From positions 1-53,594 of the forward strand of contig JAFQKQ010000022.1 of NCBI GenBank assembly GCA_017396845.1: a DNA stretch of 53,594 nucleotides, given 5' to 3'. Under the pieces are notes generated by a model that was given only the letters and a program-made list of their open reading frames with translations, made no database searches and was not told where the DNA came from. Position numbers and translations under genes: made by a program. Source of the DNA: Clostridia bacterium (lineage in GTDB: Bacteria; Bacillota; Clostridia; Christensenellales; Aristaeellaceae). This document shows, one piece after another, positions 18,197 through 25,489 of the stretch (the stretch's first letter is position 1; each line of letters starts with the position of its first letter).

Positions 18197-19234
18197 ATGA
18201 ACAAATCCTACGCACGGTACGCAGCAGAAAAAGCGATTGAGCTGATCGGTATCGACAGTCCCAGCGGCTACACGAAAAAAGCTGCCGAATGGGTGGCGCA
18301 TGCTTTTAAAGCGCTTGGCTTTCACTCGGCTTTTACCGCAAAGGGCGGCGTGATTATCGATATGGGCGGAAAAGACGAAAACGACGCGCTGTTTTTGGAA
18401 GCGCACGCCGATACGCTGGGTGCGATGGTTTCTCAGGTAAAGGCAAACGGAAGACTGAAGGTAGCCAATATTGGCGGCATGAAGGCGGAAAACTCGGAAG
18501 CAGAGAACGTTCGCGTATATACAAGGGACGGCAAAGTGATCGAGGGCACGCTTCAGCTGATCAATGCCTCCGTACACGTAAACGATAACTACGCCGATAC
18601 CAAGAGATCCTTTAACACAACGGAGGTTGTGCTGGACGAGGATGTAAACACAGAAAAAGAGGTCCGCGCGCTCGGCATCGAAGTGGGCGACCCCGTGTGC
18701 TTTGATCCCCGCCCCCGCATCACCGAATCCGGCTATATCAAGAGCCGCTTCCTGGATGACAAGCTGTCGGTAGGCATCCTTTTGGGCTTCGGTAAATATA
18801 TGAAGGACAACAATATTACGCCCGAAAGAAAGATATACGCCCATGTAACCGTATACGAAGAGGTAGGCCACGGCGGCTCCGCATCCGTTCCCGCCGGCGT
18901 TACCGAAGCCATCAGCGTGGATATGGGATGTGTCGGCGAAGGGCTTACCTGCACGGAGAGAATGGTCTCCATCTGCGCAAAGGATTCCGGCGGCCCGTAT
19001 GATTACGAAATAACCGGAAAGCTGATCGCCGCCGCGAAAAAGGAAAACGCCGAATACGCAGTAGACGTATATCCCCACTACGGCTCCGACGTGGAAGCAA
19101 CCTTAAGGGCCGGCTACGACATTCGCCACGGCCTGATCGGCGCAGGCGTATACGCCAGCCACGGCTACGAAAGAAGTCATATTGACGGCGTTTACAATAC
19201 GCTCAAGATTTTGAAGGGGTATTTAAATATCTGA
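18197..19234 (+). CDS. M42 family metallopeptidase (glutamyl/deblocking aminopeptidase type)
   Basis: A cytosolic di-metal aminopeptidase that trims peptides in the dodecameric TET manner. 345 aa, the usual size. Motifs: N-terminal IGIDSPSGYTKKA, first ligand in EAHADTLG, bridging Asp in RFLDDKLSVG, catalytic Glu pair in VYEEVGHGGSAS, then SVDMG and the terminal His ligand in ASHGYERSHIDG. A PDZ-like insertion at about 80-160 carries the RVYTRDGKVIEG strand, as in other M42 enzymes. The ATG at 18197 has GGGAGG 8 nt upstream. Confidence 0.92.
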   Translation: MNKSYARYAAEKAIELIGIDSPSGYTKKAAEWVAHAFKALGFHSAFTAKGGVIIDMGGKDENDALFLEAHADTLGAMVSQVKANGRLKVANIGGMKAENSEAENVRVYTRDGKVIEGTLQLINASVHVNDNYADTKRSFNTTEVVLDEDVNTEKEVRALGIEVGDPVCFDPRPRITESGYIKSRFLDDKLSVGILLGFGKYMKDNNITPERKIYAHVTVYEEVGHGGSASVPAGVTEAISVDMGCVGEGLTCTERMVSICAKDSGGPYDYEITGKLIAAAKKENAEYAVDVYPHYGSDVEATLRAGYDIRHGLIGAGVYASHGYERSHIDGVYNTLKILKGYLNI

Positions 19235-19270
19235 GCAAACCTCCATTATCATCCTGAATCCAAAAGTATC

Positions 19271-19304
19271 GACCGGGCATGCATCTGCGCGCCCGGTCTT
19301 TCTT
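19271..19304 (+). terminator. intrinsic terminator after the M42 gene
   Basis: Perfect 8 bp GC stem GACCGGGC/GCCCGGTC followed by TTTCTT. Confidence 0.8.
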
Positions 19305-19361
19305 GTAGTGCCTTCACCGTTTCACACATAATAATGAATCTATAAATGACACAATCTCTGT

Positions 19362-19389
19362 TTGTCGTTTACAATCCATATGCTATACT
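19362..19389 (+). promoter_or_regulatory. promoter of the FNT channel gene
   Basis: TTGTCG (19362-19367), 16 bp and TATACT (19384-19389). Confidence 0.65.
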
Positions 19390-19429
19390 ATGCGTATTGT
19401 TCTATCAGCAGCAATTGGGAGGAATACTT

Positions 19430-20032
19430 ATGGCGATGCTCGGGGCTTTGATCTCTGCGGTATTTGCGGGATGTATGATCGGAATTGCCGGAACCACCTG
19501 TCTTAGCGTAGAGAACGCTTATGTGGGCCCGCTTCTTTTCTGCGTCGGACTCTACACCATCTGCGCCTTCGGGCTCAGGCTCTATACGGGGCGCGTTGGT
19601 TACATTCTGGATTCTCACAAGAAGGAAGATATCATCAATCTGATTCTTACGTGGGTTGGCAACTATATCGGCGCGGCGCTTTGCGGCTTTGCGGCGGCGT
19701 ACTCAAAGGGTAACATTCAATCCGCTGCGCTCAAGATCGCCGAAAACCGCCTTCAGCAGGATTTTTTCACCACATTGCTTCTGGCGTTCTTTTGCGGAAT
19801 GCTGATGTACATCGCGGTACACACTTACAAGATTACATCCGGCAAAACGCTCGGCATGCTTCTTTGCGTTCCCGCGTTCATCCTGAGCGGCTTTGAGCAC
19901 AGCGTAGCCGACATGTACTACTTTGCCGCCGCCGGCGAATTTGTAAAGGGCATCCCCCAGATTCTGATTGTAACCCTCGGAAACGCACTGGGCGCATTTG
20001 CGGTGGGCTTTGGTCTTCGCTTTAAGAAATAA
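19430..20032 (+). CDS. formate/nitrite transporter (FNT) family channel
   Basis: A membrane channel for small monovalent anions such as formate, nitrite or hydrosulfide. 200 aa, shorter than typical FocA/NirC (260-285 aa), but six hydrophobic helices can be counted (about 3-22, 31-50, 62-82, 101-122, 128-155, 165-190). The hallmark GFEHSVADMYYFAAAG near residue 150 holds the central pore His. The first repeat keeps GIAGTTCLSV in the position of the Omega-loop. The ATG at 19430 has GGGAGG 8 nt upstream. In a fermenting anaerobe formate is the likely substrate, and a glycyl radical enzyme exists elsewhere in the window, but there is no direct link. Confidence 0.88.
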   Translation: MAMLGALISAVFAGCMIGIAGTTCLSVENAYVGPLLFCVGLYTICAFGLRLYTGRVGYILDSHKKEDIINLILTWVGNYIGAALCGFAAAYSKGNIQSAALKIAENRLQQDFFTTLLLAFFCGMLMYIAVHTYKITSGKTLGMLLCVPAFILSGFEHSVADMYYFAAAGEFVKGIPQILIVTLGNALGAFAVGFGLRFKK

Positions 20033-20050
20033 TCGCCGCCCGAAAACAGC

Positions 20051-20099
20051 AATTGCCCCGGCAGGGAAGAAATCCTCTTCCATGCCGGGGCAATTTTAT
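20051..20099 (+). terminator. intrinsic terminator after the FNT gene
   Basis: Stem AATTGCCCCGGCA/TGCCGGGGCAATT with a further inner GGAAGA/TCTTCC pairing, followed by TTATT. Its right edge touches the 3' end of the truncated K+ transporter gene. Confidence 0.85.
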
Positions 20100-20683
20100 T
20101 GAAGCAGCCGCGGCGCTTCCAATGCAAAGGAGCGCTGCGCGCTTTCATTGTCTAGAAAACCAAATCCGGCATTACAAAATGCGGAAATGGAGTGGAATAC
20201 GGCATACCATATTCCCTTCAGCACACCGAACTCCTTACAGAATGTCGGAGCCATGATGATTGCATCGAGAAGTTCGAAGATAATCGTCATCTTAATGATA
20301 AATCCGGTCAGCCGGACGATTCCGCCTACTTTATGGGCAGATATGGCCTCCTGCATTGTGCTGCGCTGTTTCAGACTGATTTGTTTTCCCGAGAATAATG
20401 AAATGGCAATCGCGACGGTGACAACACCCATACCGCCGATTTGAATCAGCGCAATGATTACCGCCTGCCCGAATGTACTCCAATAGGTTGCCGTATCCTG
20501 TACAATCAGCCCGGTAACACAGACAGCGGATGTTGCGGTAAACAAGGCGTCTGAAAAAATTGCACGGCTGCCGTCCTGCGTAGATATCGGCAGCATCAGC
20601 AGCAAGCTGCCAAACAAAATTAATGCGGCAAAGCCAAGGATAATAATTTGTGATGAAGATAATCGTTTCTTAATTCGTATCAT
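20096..20683 (-). pseudogene. truncated KtrB/TrkH-type potassium transporter (N-terminal half only)
   Basis: 195 codons matching the N-terminal part of KtrB-like K+ translocating subunits, which normally have 440-450 aa and four M1-P-M2 repeats. The first selectivity filter (TSAVCVTGL, about 51-59) and second filter (SISAFCNAGFGFLDN, about 165-180) are present, with the joining motif IALIQIGGMGVVT between them. Filters three and four and the remaining helices are missing; the frame ends in an unrelated sequence next to the FNT terminator. Without all four filter segments the protein cannot form a pore, so this is probably a deletion remnant. No KtrA/TrkA partner is nearby. It keeps a plausible start and an upstream direct-repeat operator. 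Confidence 0.8.
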
Positions 20684-20749
20684 AGCTTACCCCCATCTTG
20701 AGTTTTCTAGTATCATTATCACACGCAGCACATGAAGTATGTATTAGCG

Positions 20750-20778
20750 TCATTTTTATGGCATTAAAATTGCATTAA
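20750..20778 (-). promoter_or_regulatory. direct repeats resembling an OmpR-family response-regulator site
   Basis: On the plus strand GCATTAA occurs at 20761-20767 and 20772-20778, with a weaker copy (TCATTTT) at 20750-20756, giving an 11 bp period. This same-face spacing is typical of PhoB/KdpE-type operators. It lies about 70 bp upstream of the truncated K+ transporter start. Confidence 0.45.
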
Positions 20779-20806
20779 GATAAAAAAACGCATATAAATC
20801 AAAGCG

Positions 20807-20837
20807 AAGCGCCGCAATCCGGCAGACTGCGGCGCTT
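20807..20837 (-). terminator. hairpin after a small open frame
   Basis: Perfect 10 bp stem AAGCGCCGCA/TGCGGCGCTT that begins 1 bp past a minus-strand stop at 20839. The T-run after it is poor. Confidence 0.5.
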
Positions 20838-20838
20838 A

Positions 20839-20940
20839 TTAAGCGGCGTATTCTCCCATGACTTCCGGCATCATTCTTTTACCCGGCTCAAAGCTGTTTT
20901 GAAATATCCGGCAATCCGTGATGGTTTGATATTCCCTCAT
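20839..20940 (-). CDS. small open frame or gene remnant, 33 codons
   Basis: A short minus-strand frame encoding MREYQTITDCRIFQN followed by SFEPGKRMMPEVMGEYAA. The composition looks protein-like, and a 10 bp hairpin follows the stop directly, as after a real gene. The frame stays open for only ten more codons upstream and there is no clear ribosome site. It matches no family I know. It may be the 3' end of a gene lost in the same deletion that cut the K+ transporter. Confidence 0.3.
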   Translation of the reverse strand: MREYQTITDCRIFQNSFEPGKRMMPEVMGEYAA

Positions 20941-21070
20941 GCCGCCGGAGCATTTGTAAAAGAGCTCTTTTTATCCGTGTGTCGTGGTGCTTTTAATCTT
21001 TTCTTCATTCCTGCCGATCCTCTCCGGCATCATATGTGCCTCTATTTAGGTTCAAACATTCTTTTAAAGA
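20941..21070. other. AT-rich spacer with no recognisable gene
   Basis: This completes the roughly 530 bp between the truncated transporter and the ABC locus. A 65-codon plus-strand frame crosses it but has no ribosome site and unlikely composition. I see only the flanking hairpins. Confidence 0.5.
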
Positions 21071-21111
21071 TAGAAAAAGGCGATACCCGGTTGTGAAAAC
21101 CAAGTATCGCC
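21071..21111 (-). terminator. terminator of the ABC transporter operon
   Basis: On the minus strand stem GGCGATAC...GTATCGCC with an inner TTGGTT/ACCGG extension is followed by TTTTTCTA. It lies about 100 bp beyond the binding-protein stop. Confidence 0.85.
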
Positions 21112-21214
21112 AATTTTTCTTGTCGCGCTCCTGTATGTCAGTTGCCTTATGGCAGTGATGCTCTCATACTGTCTTATTGGAAGCTACGGAAGCGCTCCGT
21201 TTTTGCACAATTTC

Positions 21215-22897
21215 TTATTTGAACTGTACGTCGTATGCAGCCTGATAGATCTCGATCAGCTGGGAAAGTCCCTGTGCCTCGAGGTCGGCCAGCCATGCAT
21301 CGTAATCGTTCTCAACGGTCTTGGTGCCGTTGAAGAATGCGAACATGCCTTCCTTTACGGTGTTGCTCAGGTTGGCCTTGATGACTGCCATGTCGCTGTT
21401 CTGCTCATCGGTGAACTTGAGCGGCGGGACAGGCTTGGTGTCATCGGTGAAGGGCTTGTATTCCTGAGTGGTCTTGTAGAGCAGGGTCTCGAGGCCGGCG
21501 TCGCTGTAGATGTCCAGGCCGGGATCAGAGGGCTCGCCAAGACGGAAGTCGGAGGTACGGAAGGAAGGAGCCATCTGCAGGATGCAGTAGGACTGGGGCT
21601 CGCTCTCCTGCCACGGTACGAGGGGCTTGTACATGGACTGTTCGCCGTTGATGCCGGGGATGCCAGCATCAGCACTGGTCCACTGCTCGCCGTAGACGCC
21701 GTAGTAGGAACGGATGGTAGCGGCATAGGAGTAGAACAGGTCGCCAATCTTGAAGCACTCAACCGGATACTCGGTATCCGCAGAGATGGTGAACACGTTG
21801 CCGCCTACAGCTGCGTAGGGCTCGGAAACAGCATTCTGATATCCGTCGGGGCCGGCTACGGGCAGTACGGGTGCGTACTGACGATAGATGTCTCCGCCGA
21901 GGGTTGCGAACAGGATGTAGCCGCCGGGGGCAGCGCCAAGGCGTCCGCTCTCGCAGATGTTGGTGAGACCGGCGAGGTCCTGAGTGAAGGAACCTTCATA
22001 GATCAGGCCTTCTTCAACGAGCTTGGCTACGAATTCGATGCCCTCTTTGAACTCTTCCTTCTCGAAGGGAACAACTACCTGGCCATCTTCCATGTACAGA
22101 CCGAAGGCAACAGCGGAGCTGGTGACGGTCTTGTCGAGGTCGATGTTGTAGTAGGTGAAAGCGTTCATGATCGGGTATTCGGGGTTGGTGTACCAGCCGT
22201 CAGCATAGTCGCCGGCGAGCGGGATTTCATCGCTCGGGTCGCCGTTTCCGTTGGCGTCCAGATCGCGGAACGCTACGAGAACTTCATACAGCTCGTCGAG
22301 CGTGGTGGGCATTTCGAGGCCCAGGTTGTCCAGCCAGGTCTGGTTGATCCAGAACTTGTGGGCAGCAGAGCAGTGATAGCACTCGTTGACTTCCGGCAGA
22401 GAGTAGATCTGGCCGTCCAGCTGAGTGATCAAGCCGTCGGTGCCGGGATAGGTCTCAAGCAGGCGCTTGAAGAAGTTGCCATGCTCCTCAATCAGATCGT
22501 TGAGGGGGAGGAACAGCTTCTCTTCTACGCCGAAGCGGGAGATCATAGCGTCGGTCATGCCTACGTTCAGGAAGAAGTCCGGATAGTCGCCGGAGTTGAG
22601 CAGAAGGCCGAGCTTTTCCGCGCGTCCCTCGTAGGGGATCAGTTCGAATTCAAGGTCTACATTGGTGATTTCCTCGAGCCAGAGGATGAAAGAGTTCTCT
22701 TCCCAGGTTTCGATGGCAGCAAGGTCGGTTACGGCTACCTTCAGCTTGATGTCGCCGAAGTTTTCGCAGAGCTTGTACGCGGACAGATCCTCGTCATGCT
22801 CCCACTCGGGCGCCCATGCAAAAGCAGTTGCGCAGCTAAGCAGCAGTGCGATTGCGATGACCGTGCTCATTAGTTTCCTCAGAACGTTGTGTTTCAT
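21215..22897 (-). CDS. extracellular solute-binding protein of a sugar-type ABC importer
   Basis: 560 aa. The signal peptide (about 1-27, MSTVIAIALLLSCATAFA) is followed by a two-lobed binding-protein fold of the LplA/family-1 type: KVAVTDLAAIETW, LEEITNVDLEFELIPY, KLGLLLNSGDYPDFFL and later FWINQTWLDNLGLEMPTTLDELYEVLVAFRDLD, which is the hallmark of large oligosaccharide-binding proteins. The stretch DLDANGNGDPSDEIPL resembles a calcium-binding loop. There is no lipobox Cys at the usual place; the Cys in LLSC could serve if processing differs. It is the last gene of the lplB-lplC-like operon and shows strong codon bias, suggesting high expression. An oligosaccharide ligand is inferred from the family. 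Confidence 0.9.
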   Translation of the reverse strand: MKHNVLRKLMSTVIAIALLLSCATAFAWAPEWEHDEDLSAYKLCENFGDIKLKVAVTDLAAIETWEENSFILWLEEITNVDLEFELIPYEGRAEKLGLLLNSGDYPDFFLNVGMTDAMISRFGVEEKLFLPLNDLIEEHGNFFKRLLETYPGTDGLITQLDGQIYSLPEVNECYHCSAAHKFWINQTWLDNLGLEMPTTLDELYEVLVAFRDLDANGNGDPSDEIPLAGDYADGWYTNPEYPIMNAFTYYNIDLDKTVTSSAVAFGLYMEDGQVVVPFEKEEFKEGIEFVAKLVEEGLIYEGSFTQDLAGLTNICESGRLGAAPGGYILFATLGGDIYRQYAPVLPVAGPDGYQNAVSEPYAAVGGNVFTISADTEYPVECFKIGDLFYSYAATIRSYYGVYGEQWTSADAGIPGINGEQSMYKPLVPWQESEPQSYCILQMAPSFRTSDFRLGEPSDPGLDIYSDAGLETLLYKTTQEYKPFTDDTKPVPPLKFTDEQNSDMAVIKANLSNTVKEGMFAFFNGTKTVENDYDAWLADLEAQGLSQLIEIYQAAYDVQFK

Positions 22898-22953
22898 CTG
22901 TTTTCCTCCCTTTTTTTATCATTCAACGCGCTTTTATTGCGCAATGAATTCCA

Positions 22954-23907
22954 TTATCCCTTTACCGAGCCTACCATGATGCCCTTTACGAAGTACTTCT
23001 GAACGAACGGATACATGATCAGAAGCGGCAGACTCGATACTACGATGACCGCGTACTTAAGCAGGTTGTACATACCCTGACGGGACGCCATTTCGCGGAG
23101 GTCGACACTGGTGGTCATATCCATGGAGTTCAGAATCAGTATGTTTCTAAGAACCAGCTGCAGCGGGAACATCGTCTTGTCGTTGATGTAGATAAGTGCG
23201 TCGAAGTAACCGTTCCAGATGCCGACGGCGGTATACAGCGCGATAACCGCGAGAATCGGGCCGGACAGCGGAAGCGCGATGGAGACGAGCTGGCGGTATA
23301 CCGAGCAGCCGTCGATATCGCTGGCCTCAAACAGATCCTCGGGAATCGAGTTCTGGAAGTAGGAGCGCATCAGGATTACGTGCCAGGCGCTCATGGCGTT
23401 GGGAACGATCAGCGCCCAGATGGTATTGCCCCAGTTGAGCGTGTTGTTGATCAGAAGGTAATTGGGAACAAGGCCGGCGTTGAACAGCATGGTGAAAAGC
23501 ACGAGGAAGCCAACGGTCTTTCTTCCATAGAAGTCCTTCTTCGCAAGACAGTACGCGCACAGCGTGGTAAGGAAAAGACTTACCAGCGTTCCCGAAATGG
23601 TGTAGATAATCGAATTCAGGTAGCCGGTCATAATGGAATCGTATTTGAACGTGGTTTCATATGCCGAAAGCGAGAATTCTACCGGCAGAAGCCACACGCG
23701 CCCGGCCATAACCGCGTCGGTCGAGGAAAGCGAAGAACTGACCACGTAAATAAGCGGATAGGCTACGATGACTACGGCCAAGACCAGGAAGAACATTGAT
23801 ATGCAGTCAAATACGATATCGCTCTTGGTGTCGCGGATGCGGTTTTTCTTGTGAAGCTCTTTATAATAATTCTTCTTATTATCGATTGCCTTGTTGGAAG
23901 CCGTCAT
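22954..23907 (-). CDS. carbohydrate ABC transporter permease, LplC type
   Basis: 317 aa with six TMs. The EAA loop DLFEASDIDGCSVYRQLVSIALPLSGP marks an MsmG/LplC-like inner-membrane subunit of the CUT1 family, and the C-terminus ends QKYFVKGIMVGSVKG, the usual family ending. The ATG at 23905-23907 has GGGGGG 7 nt upstream, which is better placed than the ATG two codons earlier. It lies 13 bp downstream of the LplB-type permease and 56 bp upstream of the binding protein. No ATPase gene is in the operon; such systems normally share an MsmK-type ATPase encoded elsewhere. Confidence 0.93.
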   Translation of the reverse strand: MTASNKAIDNKKNYYKELHKKNRIRDTKSDIVFDCISMFFLVLAVVIVAYPLIYVVSSSLSSTDAVMAGRVWLLPVEFSLSAYETTFKYDSIMTGYLNSIIYTISGTLVSLFLTTLCAYCLAKKDFYGRKTVGFLVLFTMLFNAGLVPNYLLINNTLNWGNTIWALIVPNAMSAWHVILMRSYFQNSIPEDLFEASDIDGCSVYRQLVSIALPLSGPILAVIALYTAVGIWNGYFDALIYINDKTMFPLQLVLRNILILNSMDMTTSVDLREMASRQGMYNLLKYAVIVVSSLPLLIMYPFVQKYFVKGIMVGSVKG

Positions 23908-23920
23908 CTTCATTCCCCCC

Positions 23921-24871
23921 TTACAGCACGCTGACCTTGCCAATGCGATCGGAAACCGTATTGACGATCAGGATCATTATGAGGTTGACTACGGAGTTGA
24001 AAAGACCGACGGCGGTTGAATAACTGTAGTTGAACTGCAGTACGCCGATTTTGTACACGTAGGTGGAGATAACCTCCGAAACCGGCGTGTTGATCGAGTT
24101 CTGCATGAGGTAGATCTTCTCAAAGCCGATGGAGAGAATGCTTCCGGTGTTGAGGATGAACAGCGTGATGATGGTGGGCGCAATATAGGGAATATCGATA
24201 TTGGTAATTCTGCGGAACTTGCTCGCGCCGTCCACCTTCGCCGCCTCGTAAAGCTCTACCGGAACGCCGGTCAGGGCTGCCAGGTAGACAATTGCGGAAT
24301 AACCCATCGTCTGCCATACGCCGGTCCATACGTAAAGGGTTCTGAAGTAGCCGGCCGTACCCATGAAGTTTACGGCCTGACCGCCAAAGGATGTCAGAAT
24401 CTGGTTAAACAAACCGGTCGATATGTCGGTAAACTGAATGATCATCGATACCAGTACAACAGTTGAAATGAAGTACGGCATGTAGGTAATCATCTGGGTA
24501 AACTTTCTGAATTTGGAAGAGCGGCATTCATTCAGGCAGATCGCCAGAACGATCGGAATTGGGAAACTGGCGGCCAGATAATACAAGCTCAGAATCAGCG
24601 TGTTGGATATAATCATCCAGGATGTAGGCGACTGGAAGAATACCGAGAAATGTTCAAAGCCTACCCACGGGCTTTGCCAGATACCGCCGCGCACCTTGAA
24701 ATCTCTGAAGGCGATCTGTACGCCCAGCATCGGGTAGTACTTAAACAAAAGCAGATAAATCAAAGGCAGCGCTACCAGCACATAGTACGGTATGCTCTTA
24801 CGAAGCCGCTTGGAAAGCGTCGGCTGCGTACGCATGCCTGTTGTTATCGGATACCTCCGGTTGTCGGTCAT
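23921..24871 (-). CDS. carbohydrate ABC transporter permease, LplB type
   Basis: 316 aa with six TMs. The first-permease signature is clear: a basic N-terminus, YYVLVALPLIYLLLFKYYPMLGVQIAFRDF, WVGFEHF and the EAA loop ELYEAAKVDGASKFRRITNIDIPYIAP. It pairs with the LplC-type subunit to form the channel. The ATG at 24869-24871 sits 7 nt after GGGAGG; a second ATG two codons earlier is too close to the site. It is the first gene of the operon and is read from a consensus promoter. Confidence 0.93.
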   Translation of the reverse strand: MTDNRRYPITTGMRTQPTLSKRLRKSIPYYVLVALPLIYLLLFKYYPMLGVQIAFRDFKVRGGIWQSPWVGFEHFSVFFQSPTSWMIISNTLILSLYYLAASFPIPIVLAICLNECRSSKFRKFTQMITYMPYFISTVVLVSMIIQFTDISTGLFNQILTSFGGQAVNFMGTAGYFRTLYVWTGVWQTMGYSAIVYLAALTGVPVELYEAAKVDGASKFRRITNIDIPYIAPTIITLFILNTGSILSIGFEKIYLMQNSINTPVSEVISTYVYKIGVLQFNYSYSTAVGLFNSVVNLIMILIVNTVSDRIGKVSVL

Positions 24872-24917
24872 GTCCATTCCTCCCGCCGTAAACGAATTAT
24901 ATCTGTAACCATATATC

Positions 24918-24946
24918 ATTATATATACTTACATTGCTTATGTCAA
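24918..24946 (-). promoter_or_regulatory. consensus promoter of the ABC transporter operon
   Basis: TTGACA (24941-24946), 17 bp and TATAAT (24918-24923) on the minus strand. A second ATATAAT lies just downstream. No unambiguous catabolite-repression site was found. Confidence 0.9.
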
Positions 24947-25082
24947 CCACATTACATCAATTTTTAATATACTTGCACAATTTCAGCCATGCATATCCAC
25001 CTGTAGTATCAGTTTTTTTTACATTTCCCCATTCTCTTCCTTTTACATTCCTCCGTTTTCGCCGCTTCATCCGTTAATTTTG

Positions 25083-25111
25083 TTGCAAATTCGGTTTCGT
25101 TATGTTATAAT
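25083..25111 (+). promoter_or_regulatory. promoter of the DsbD-like protein operon
   Basis: TTGCAA (25083-25088), 17 bp and TATAAT (25106-25111). The transcript would begin near 25118. Confidence 0.8.
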
Positions 25112-25168
25112 CACGCCGTGCGGAATTCACCGCTCATACTTCGCGTCTTTCAGGGGGAAACAGATCAA

Positions 25169-25489
25169 ATGTTCAAAAGAAGGCGAAAAGAGAAAAGCAA
25201 GGCCGCTTTCATTGTTCTGACGGATTCAGAGGGGCGCATGCTTACGCGCACGCCTGTTTCCGAATACCTTTTGAAGGAAGAAACCGTGCTTGCCCTGAGC
25301 ATGGAATTCTTTTCCGACCCCGAGCCCTGCGCCATTCACAGAGGCGCGGTGCATAGGCGCGCAATGATGGAGCTGATGGAGCTGATTTCTCCGGGAACAT
25401 CCGTCTGCATTTCCTCCCTCCTTCCGTCCGCGCAGCGATATTTTCCGGACGGCGCAGCCTTTGTGCGTTTTGAGGAGGAAGCCGAATGA
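25169..25489 (+). CDS. small cytosolic protein of unknown function
   Basis: 106 aa with a basic start (MFKRRRKEKSK) and no signal peptide or membrane segment. One predicted strand (AAFIVLTDSEGRML) and a helix (RRAMMELMELI) are visible; two Cys are far apart. I do not recognise the family. The ATG at 25169 has GGGGG about 11 nt upstream; an in-frame GTG at 25118 coincides with the expected transcript start and is rejected. Its stop overlaps the next start (ATGA), so it is translationally coupled to the DsbD-like redox protein and may assist it. Confidence 0.65.
   Translation: MFKRRRKEKSKAAFIVLTDSEGRMLTRTPVSEYLLKEETVLALSMEFFSDPEPCAIHRGAVHRRAMMELMELISPGTSVCISSLLPSAQRYFPDGAAFVRFEEEAE

Noticed and set aside
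21149-22873. 574-codon plus-strand frame opposite the ABC binding protein
   Set aside because: Antisense to a clear solute-binding protein with signal peptide and family motifs; no promoter or ribosome site of its own.
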